DNA from: an uncultured Pelagibacteraceae bacterium
GTDB taxonomy: Bacteria; Pseudomonadota; Alphaproteobacteria; Pelagibacterales; Pelagibacteraceae
Assembly: GCA_902624885.1 (NCBI GenBank)
Contig: CACNZU010000002.1
Span: 62,001-126,000, forward strand
DNA length: 64,000 bases
Direction of reading: 5' to 3'
The position numbers were made by a program, and so were the translations under genes. How positions within the stretch are numbered: position 1 is the first letter of the stretch; each line of letters opens with the position of its first letter. The notes beneath the pieces are model-generated. The model was not told the origin of the DNA, ran no database searches, and saw nothing but the letters and a program-made list of their open reading frames with translations. Below are positions 57,155 through 64,000 of the stretch, piece after piece.

Positions 57155-58971
57155 TGTGTGGAATTATTGGAATCGCTAGCAGTAAACCTGTATCAATAAA
57201 TATCATTAATTCTCTTAAAAAATTAGAGTACAGAGGCTATGACTCTGCAGGTATTGCTACACTTGAGAATAATTTTATTAATGAAAAAAAATGTTCAGGA
57301 AGAGTAGATGAATTAGAAAAGATTTTATTTAAAAGCCCTTCAGATGGAAATATTGGCATTGGTCACGTAAGATGGGCAACTCATGGAGTCCCAAATATTG
57401 CAAATGCTCACCCTCACTCATCAGAAAGTGTTTCAGTGGTGCATAATGGTATAATTGAAAATTCTGACGACTTGAAAAAAGAGCTAGAAGCAAAAGGAGC
57501 TATATTTAAATCAGATACAGATACTGAAGTTATTACATTATTGATTACAGAGGAACTCAAAAAATCTCAACCACTTAAATCGGTATTTAAAACCATTAAA
57601 AAACTTAGGGGAAGTTTTGCATTGGGTATAATTTTTAAAGATTTCTCTGACTTTATTATTGGTGCTAGAAGAGGTAGCCCATTAGCGGTTGGTTATTCAA
57701 GCAAGGAAAATTACTTAGGCTCAGACTCCTACGCACTAAAATCTATGACAAATAAAATCTCATATTTAGATGACGGTGAACTATGTTTAATAAGTAAGGA
57801 CAATGTAAGCTTTTATGACTTAAATGAAAAAAAAATAAATAAAAAAATTCATACTGTTTCAGATGAAAAAAATATCTCTGATAAGGGTGATTATAAAAAT
57901 TTTATGTCCAAAGAAATCTTTGAACAACCTTTAACTGCTAAGAATTGTATTAGTGAGTACCTTGATAGTTTAAAAAAGGATATTAATATTATTAACTTTC
58001 CTCTTGATCCTCGAAATATAAAAAAAATAATTTTAATAGGTTGTGGAACGGCCTTTCACTCATGTCTTGTTGCAAAATATTGGTTAGAGGAACTTACAAG
58101 TTTAGACATCGAAATAGATATTGCTTCAGAGTTTAGATATAGAAAATTAAAATTTGATAGCAGTAACTTATATATATTTGTATCGCAGTCTGGTGAGACC
58201 GCAGATACCGCGGCAGCTTTAGATATTTGCAAAAAAAATAATGTCAAAACCTGTTCTATTGTAAATGTAATAGAAAGTACGATTGCAAGAAACTCTGATT
58301 GGGTTTTACCTATACATGCTGGGCCTGAAATAGGAGTAGCTTCTACAAAAGCTTTTATAGGCCAACTAATAGTTTTATATATTCTCAGTTTAAAAATTTC
58401 TTTTATAAGAGGTGATCTTGATAAAAAAATTTATAATCAAAAAATTAAAAATTTAGAAAATCTTTCAAATTCTATTAAAAAAACTCTAGCACTAGAATCA
58501 AATATTCAATTGATGGCAAAAGAATTTTTAAACGCACGGGGATCAATGTTTTTAGGAAGAGGCAGTTCTTTTCCTATAGCCTTGGAAGGTGCGCTTAAAC
58601 TTAAAGAGCTTTCTTATCTTCATGCCGAAGGATATCCTGCTGGTGAAATGAAGCATGGCCCTTTAGCTTTGATTGAAGAGGGATTACCAGTAATTGTTAT
58701 TGCACCTAAAGATAAATATTTTGAAAAAACTTTATCGAATATGCAGGAAGTAATAGCTAGAGGTGGAAAAATTTTTTTTATTACTGATAATAAAAAGGAC
58801 TCCATTAGTGAAAATATTAGATTTGGAATAAGAGTCCCATATTTGGATAATTTATTATCACCAATTTTATTGGCAGTACCTCTGCAGCTTTTAGCTTACC
58901 ATGTGGCACTTCTAAAAAATTGCGACATAGATAAGCCAAGAAATTTAGCAAAATCTGTTACAGTGGAGTGA
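57154..58971 (+). CDS. glmS: Glutamine-fructose-6-phosphate aminotransferase (isomerizing)
   Basis: [52 protein letters not shown]-terminal DKPRNLAKSVTVE. Confidence 0.97.
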   Translation: MCGIIGIASSKPVSINIINSLKKLEYRGYDSAGIATLENNFINEKKCSGRVDELEKILFKSPSDGNIGIGHVRWATHGVPNIANAHPHSSESVSVVHNGIIENSDDLKKELEAKGAIFKSDTDTEVITLLITEELKKSQPLKSVFKTIKKLRGSFALGIIFKDFSDFIIGARRGSPLAVGYSSKENYLGSDSYALKSMTNKISYLDDGELCLISKDNVSFYDLNEKKINKKIHTVSDEKNISDKGDYKNFMSKEIFEQPLTAKNCISEYLDSLKKDINIINFPLDPRNIKKIILIGCGTAFHSCLVAKYWLEELTSLDIEIDIASEFRYRKLKFDSSNLYIFVSQSGETADTAAALDICKKNNVKTCSIVNVIESTIARNSDWVLPIHAGPEIGVASTKAFIGQLIVLYILSLKISFIRGDLDKKIYNQKIKNLENLSNSIKKTLALESNIQLMAKEFLNARGSMFLGRGSSFPIALEGALKLKELSYLHAEGYPAGEMKHGPLALIEEGLPVIVIAPKDKYFEKTLSNMQEVIARGGKIFFITDNKKDSISENIRFGIRVPYLDNLLSPILLAVPLQLLAYHVALLKNCDIDKPRNLAKSVTVE

Positions 58972-58972
58972 A

Positions 58973-59386
58973 ATGTCTATTAAGTATAAAGCTATGGTTC
59001 TATCTTGCATAGACCCGAGATTTCAATCTATTATTTTTAATTACCTTAGAAAAAAAAAATTAATAGGAAAATACAGCAGTTTTACAATAGCTGGTTCTTC
59101 AATTGGAGTGACTGGACTAAAATTTAAAAAGTGGCATAGAACATTTTGGGAAAATCTTGAAATTTCTATAAAGCTGCATAAAATTAAAAAATTAATAGTA
59201 ATTAATCACCGAGATTGTGGGGCAGCTAAAATTTTAAACGGTAAAAAAGAATTTACCACGCTTAATGAAACCCTAATTCATCGTTCTTCATTTAAAAAAA
59301 TAAAAAATATATTTAAAAAGAAATACCCTAAGCTTAAGATTGAAACCATTCTTATGTCATTAAATAAAAAAGTTGAAAAATTTTGA
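58973..59386 (+). CDS. Short beta-carbonic-anhydrase-like protein
   Basis: MVLSCIDPRF...INHRDCGAAKIL gives Cys, His and Cys zinc-ligand spacing; only 137 aa. Confidence 0.7.
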   Translation: MSIKYKAMVLSCIDPRFQSIIFNYLRKKKLIGKYSSFTIAGSSIGVTGLKFKKWHRTFWENLEISIKLHKIKKLIVINHRDCGAAKILNGKKEFTTLNETLIHRSSFKKIKNIFKKKYPKLKIETILMSLNKKVEKF

Positions 59387-59469
59387 TTTTTTGGGAATTT
59401 TTAATCATATAATCCACATTCTTACTTGGAAAAACCTCTTTTGCATTATATATATACCATGAGTTGAAT

Positions 59470-60846
59470 ATGAAAAAATGGAACTTAAATAGTTGGACTA
59501 AATACCCTGCTAAACATTTACCTGTTTATCAAGACAAAAAAGAATTGGACTTAGTTTTAAGTAAAATTCAAAAATACCCTCCTTTAGTTTTTGCAGGTGA
59601 GTCAAGATCTTTAAAAAAAGCTTTAGCTCAAGTAGTTGAGGGCAAAGCATTCTTACTTCAAGGAGGTGATTGTGCAGAAAGTTTTGCAGAATTTCATCCA
59701 GATAATATAAGAGATACATTTAAAGTAATTTTACAAATGTCTTTAGTACTGACTGCATCAGCATCAGTGCCAGTTGTAAAAGTTGGAAGAATAGCAGGTC
59801 AATTTTCAAAACCAAGAAGTGCTCCAACAGAAAAAAAAGATGGAAAAGAATTACCAAGTTACTTGGGCGACAATATTAATGGAATGGAGTTTACTGAGAA
59901 GGCAAGAATTCCAGATGCCAAAAGATTGTTCAGAGCTTATTCACAATCAGCATCTACTCTAAATTTATTGAGAGCTTTCTCACAAGGAGGTTTTGCAGAT
60001 TTAAGACAGGTTCATTTATGGAATTTAGGATTTATTAAAGATAAAACAAAAGGCAAATATAAAGAAATTGAGGACAAAATAAGTGACGCTTTAGCTTTTA
60101 TGGAAGCTTGTGGAATCAATTCAGATAATAATCGAAGACTCAGAACTGTAAATTTTTACACATCTCACGAAGCACTACTATTACCTTTTGAAGAGTCAAT
60201 GACAAGAGTTGACTCAACTACAGGTGAGTTTCACGACACTTCTGCTCATTTTGTTTGGATAGGCGACAGAACAAGACAACTTGATGGGGCACACGTAGAA
60301 TTTTGCAGAGGAATTAAAAATCCTATTGGCCTTAAATGTGGTCCTTCTTTAAAACCTGATGAATTAATTAAACTTTGCAATATTTTAAATCCAGAAAATG
60401 AACCAGGAAGAATGACTTTAATTTCAAGGTTTGGTGCTGACAATGTTGAAAAGTTTTTACCAAATTTAATTCAAGCTGTTAAAAAAGAGGGTCTAAATGT
60501 AGTATGGTCTTGTGACCCTATGCATGGAAATACAATTAAAGCGGCTACTGGTTTCAAAACAAGAACTTTTGACAGCGTTGTAAAAGAGGTTAAAAATTTC
60601 TTTTCGGTACATCAAGCAGAGAACACTTATGCTGGCGGTCTTCATGTTGAGATGACAGGACAAGATGTGACTGAATGTACCGGTGGAGCTCAAAAAATTT
60701 CAGAAAATGATCTTTCTAACAGATACAGAACTCATTGTGATCCAAGACTAAATGCCAATCAAGCTTTAGAGTTGGCTTTTTTAATATCTGACGAAATCAA
60801 GAAAAATTCAAAAATATCAAACAAAATTATTCAAGCCGCGTCTTAA
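59470..60846 (+). CDS. Class II 3-deoxy-7-phosphoheptulonate synthase
   Basis: WNLNSWTKYPAKHLPVYQDK; LLQGGDCAESFAEF; KVGRIAGQFSKPRSAPTE; WSCDPMHGNTIKA; GGLHVEMTGQDVTECTGG. ATG chosen over TTG at 59464. Confidence 0.95.
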   Translation: MKKWNLNSWTKYPAKHLPVYQDKKELDLVLSKIQKYPPLVFAGESRSLKKALAQVVEGKAFLLQGGDCAESFAEFHPDNIRDTFKVILQMSLVLTASASVPVVKVGRIAGQFSKPRSAPTEKKDGKELPSYLGDNINGMEFTEKARIPDAKRLFRAYSQSASTLNLLRAFSQGGFADLRQVHLWNLGFIKDKTKGKYKEIEDKISDALAFMEACGINSDNNRRLRTVNFYTSHEALLLPFEESMTRVDSTTGEFHDTSAHFVWIGDRTRQLDGAHVEFCRGIKNPIGLKCGPSLKPDELIKLCNILNPENEPGRMTLISRFGADNVEKFLPNLIQAVKKEGLNVVWSCDPMHGNTIKAATGFKTRTFDSVVKEVKNFFSVHQAENTYAGGLHVEMTGQDVTECTGGAQKISENDLSNRYRTHCDPRLNANQALELAFLISDEIKKNSKISNKIIQAAS

Positions 60847-60899
60847 TAATTATTGTAATTATTAAGATCAAACCTTAAAAGAGAGGTAAGGTACTAATT

Positions 60900-61637
60900 A
60901 TGAACGTAAAAAAAAGAGCTCAAGTAATCACCGATTGGATTGATAACTATTGTGATTCGATATCTTATAAACCTAAAGCTTTAGTTGTTGGAATCTCGGG
61001 TGGAATTGACTCTTCAGTGGTTAGTACTCTGTGTGCAAACACTGGTCGTAGAACAATTGTGTTAACGATGCCAATAAAGCAAATTAAGTCACAACATGAT
61101 TTGAGTTTGTTACATGCTCAATGGTTAAAACAAAAATATAAAAATGTAGATCATCATTTGTTGGAAATGGATAAAATTTTTAACTCATTTTCACAAGTTT
61201 TAAACAAATTTGATAACGAGCATGGATATGCTAACTCAAGAGCAAGACTTAGAATGGCTTCCTTGTATCAAGTAGCTGCAGCCAATAATGGAATTGTAGT
61301 AGGCACTGGAAACAAGGTTGAAGATTTTGGTATCGGTTTTTATACTAAGTATGGAGATGGAGGAGTAGATATCTCGCCAATAGCTGATTGTACCAAATCA
61401 CAAGTTTGGGAATTAGGAAAGTATCTAGGAGTGTCTGAAAATATAATAAACACGCCGCCTACTGATGGATTGTGGGATGATGGCCGAAATGATGTCCAAC
61501 AACTTGGTATGAGTTATGAAGATCTTGAAAAAGCTATGGAAGATAAAAATGATCCAAACTATAAAAAATATTTGGAAATTAGAGAAAAAAATTTACACAA
61601 AATGAACCCTATACCTGTTTGCAAATTCAATGAATAA
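60900..61637 (+). CDS. nadE: NAD+ synthase (ammonia-dependent type)
   Basis: VVGISGGIDSSVVSTL; ANSRARLRMASLYQVA; GTGNKVEDFGIGFYTKYGDGGVDISPIADCTKSQV. Confidence 0.95.
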   Translation: MNVKKRAQVITDWIDNYCDSISYKPKALVVGISGGIDSSVVSTLCANTGRRTIVLTMPIKQIKSQHDLSLLHAQWLKQKYKNVDHHLLEMDKIFNSFSQVLNKFDNEHGYANSRARLRMASLYQVAAANNGIVVGTGNKVEDFGIGFYTKYGDGGVDISPIADCTKSQVWELGKYLGVSENIINTPPTDGLWDDGRNDVQQLGMSYEDLEKAMEDKNDPNYKKYLEIREKNLHKMNPIPVCKFNE

Positions 61638-62976
61638 TCTCAGACTCACTAATTCATTATCTAGAAAAAAAGAAATCTTTAAACCAATTAATCCGAAAAG
61701 TGTTTCTTTGTATGCGTGCGGTCCGACAGTATATGACAGTCCACACGTTGGTAATGCCAGAAGTTTGGTAGTATTTGATGTTTTGTTTAGAGTATTAAAG
61801 ACTCTTTATAATTCTAATGTGACTTATGTAAGAAATATCACTGATGTTGATGATAAAATTATTGAAGCCTCAAAAAAAAATAAAAAAAAAATAAATGAAA
61901 TTACTGATGAAATTACTAAAATTTTTCATCAAAACTGTGAAAGTTTAAATTGTCTAAAACCCTCGGTCGAACCTAAAGCAACTGATCATATAAAAGAGAT
62001 GATAGAAATGACTTCTTCATTGATTTCAAAAGGTTTTGCGTATGAAAATAAAGGGCACGTTTATTTTGCTGTTGATAAATTCAAAGATTATGGAAAATTA
62101 TCTAATAAGAATTTGAATGATCTAAAGACAGGAATACGGGTCGAGATTTCAGATTTAAAAAAAAATCCAATGGATTTTGTATTATGGAAACCATCTAATA
62201 ATGAGGATCCTGGGTGGGAGTCTCCTTGGGGGAGAGGCAGACCTGGTTGGCATTTAGAATGCTCTGTAATGAGTGAAAAGTACTTAGGTAAAAGATTTGA
62301 CATACATGGAGGAGGTTTAGATTTAATTTTTCCTCATCACGAAAATGAAATTGCACAATCTTGTTGTAATAATAATACAAAAAACTTTGCAAATTTTTGG
62401 GTTCACAATGGATTCCTTACATTTAATAAAGAAAAAATGTCTAAGTCTTTGGGAAATATAATATCAATAACTAAAGCAGTTGAAAAGTATTCAGGTCAAG
62501 TTGTTAGGCTGGCTCTTTTAAGCTCGCATTACACCCAACCTCTTGATTGGAATGATCAGCTTTTAATCAATCAGGAAAGTGTTTTAAAAAAATGGTATAG
62601 TCTTTATACAAATAAAAATGATAACAATATTGAAGTTGACGAAATATTGTTAGATGACCTTAATACTCCTGGATATATAGCTAAGATACATGAGCTATAC
62701 AATGCTGCTTCCAATGGGGACGAAAGTAAAAGAATAAAGTTTAACAATGCGTGCAAACTCATTGGATTGTTTAATCAAAGTAAAAAAGAGTGGGAAGATT
62801 CTATAAAAAGTAAAATTAGTGTATCTGAAGATTATATAGTAAAAAAAATTGAGGAGAGATCAAAAGCTAAAAATAAAGGTGATTTTTCTCACGCAGATAA
62901 AATAAGAAAAGAATTATCTTCAAAAGGAATAATAATTGAGGATCAAAAAGGTAAAACTATTTGGAAAGTAAAATGA
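61630..62976 (+). CDS. cysS: Cysteinyl-tRNA synthetase
   Basis: LYACGPTVYDSPHVGNARS; RNITDVDDKIIEAS; RPGWHLECSVMSEKYLG; FPHHENEIAQSCC; KMSKSLGN. Confidence 0.97.
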   Translation: MNNLRLTNSLSRKKEIFKPINPKSVSLYACGPTVYDSPHVGNARSLVVFDVLFRVLKTLYNSNVTYVRNITDVDDKIIEASKKNKKKINEITDEITKIFHQNCESLNCLKPSVEPKATDHIKEMIEMTSSLISKGFAYENKGHVYFAVDKFKDYGKLSNKNLNDLKTGIRVEISDLKKNPMDFVLWKPSNNEDPGWESPWGRGRPGWHLECSVMSEKYLGKRFDIHGGGLDLIFPHHENEIAQSCCNNNTKNFANFWVHNGFLTFNKEKMSKSLGNIISITKAVEKYSGQVVRLALLSSHYTQPLDWNDQLLINQESVLKKWYSLYTNKNDNNIEVDEILLDDLNTPGYIAKIHELYNAASNGDESKRIKFNNACKLIGLFNQSKKEWEDSIKSKISVSEDYIVKKIEERSKAKNKGDFSHADKIRKELSSKGIIIEDQKGKTIWKVK

Positions 62977-64000
62977 GTAAAGATAAGATATACATTTTTG
63001 ATACAACTTTAAGAGACGGCGCACAAACAGAAGGTGTAGATTTCTCTTTAGAGGATAAAAACAAAATAGCATCTGTATTATCAGATATTGGTGTTGACTA
63101 TATTGAAGGGGGATGGCCTGGGGCTAATCCTGTCGATACAAAATTTTTTTCTAGTCCACCAAAAATGGGTAAAACACTATTTACTGCTTTTGGAATGACA
63201 AAAAAAACTGGAAGAAGCGCAGATAATGATCCCGGTTTAGCATCACTGATAAATGCAAATACTCCTGCAGTTTGCGTGGTAGGAAAGTCATGGGATTTTC
63301 ATGTCAAAATAGCTTTAGGTATTAAGAATGAAGAAAATTTAGAAAACATAAGGGAAACAGCAAAACATTTGATTAAAAATAAAAAGGAATTTCTCTTTGA
63401 TGCTGAACATTTTTTTGATGGTTATAAAGCAAATCCGGATTATGCATTAAATTGTTTAAAACAAGCCTTCGACAATGGAGCTAGGTGGATAGTCTTATGT
63501 GATACAAATGGAGGAACTTTGCCAAATGAAGTCAGAGAAATTATTTCAAAGGTTATAAAAGTAATTCCTGGAAAAAATCTTGGAATTCACGCTCACAATG
63601 ATACTGAAAATGCTGTAGCAAACTCTTTAGCGGCTGTTGAGTGCGGTGTGAGGCAAATTCAAGGAACAATTAATGGTTTAGGAGAGAGATGTGGAAATGC
63701 TAACTTAATGTCGATAATTCCAAGTCTCTGTCTTAAAAAAATATTTAGTGATAAATATGAAGTCAATATCAAAAAGGAAAAATTATCATCACTAACAGAA
63801 TGCTCAAGACTGCTAGATGAAATTTTAAATAGAAAACCAAATAAAAATATGGCTTATGTAGGTGCTTCAGCTTTTTCTCACAAAGGTGGATTACATGTTT
63901 CTGCGGTAAAAAAAGATCCAAAGACTTATGAACATATAGATCCAAAACTTATAGGAAATCATAGAAATATAATAATATCTAATCAATCTGGTAGATCAAA
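62973..64000 (+). CDS. cimA: Citramalate synthase (3' end beyond window)
   Basis: Not in ORF track. MSKDKIYIFDTTLRDGAQTEGVDFSLEDKNKIASVLSDIGVDYIEGGWPGANPVDTKFF...GIHAHNDTENAVANSLAAVECGVRQIQGTINGLGERCGNANL; open to 64000. Confidence 0.92.
   Translation, partial: MSKDKIYIFDTTLRDGAQTEGVDFSLEDKNKIASVLSDIGVDYIEGGWPGANPVDTKFFSSPPKMGKTLFTAFGMTKKTGRSADNDPGLASLINANTPAVCVVGKSWDFHVKIALGIKNEENLENIRETAKHLIKNKKEFLFDAEHFFDGYKANPDYALNCLKQAFDNGARWIVLCDTNGGTLPNEVREIISKVIKVIPGKNLGIHAHNDTENAVANSLAAVECGVRQIQGTINGLGERCGNANLMSIIPSLCLKKIFSDKYEVNIKKEKLSSLTECSRLLDEILNRKPNKNMAYVGASAFSHKGGLHVSAVKKDPKTYEHIDPKLIGNHRNIIISNQSGRS

Noticed and set aside
1-64000. Defence systems, prophage, IS elements, toxin-antitoxin, CRISPR
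   Set aside because: No proteins or repeat arrays of these kinds were recognised on reading the whole window.

Overview
This 64 kb window is AT-rich, gene-dense and free of mobile elements. Gene content, very short intergenic gaps and base composition look like a SAR11/Pelagibacterales-type marine alphaproteobacterium (inference from the sequence only). It holds about 70 CDSs and one tRNA (Met-CAU). I saw no rRNA, CRISPR array, IS element or prophage. Main blocks are: a carbamoyltransferase + SxtJ + DUF5989 module; an operon of small alpha/beta-barrel proteins; a surface-glycan region with rfbBAC and glycosyltransferases around the tRNA; a methylthioadenosine-salvage/polyamine cluster (apt, mtnP, mtnA, class II aldolase, speD-speE fusion); nrdAB; znuA/znuCB/zur with Zur-box-like palindromes; proX-proW; prpC-prpB; a stand-alone GlmU C-terminal domain beside glmS; and aroG(II)-nadE-cysS-cimA. 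The ORF track missed two window-edge genes (1-464 minus, 62973-64000 plus) and three small proteins (47, 57 and 50 aa). The most interesting unexplained signal is the 238 bp gap between convergent genes at 3747-3984. It folds into consecutive hairpins with GCAA, GAGA and GAAA tetraloops on the + strand and is a candidate structured ncRNA I could not assign to a family.
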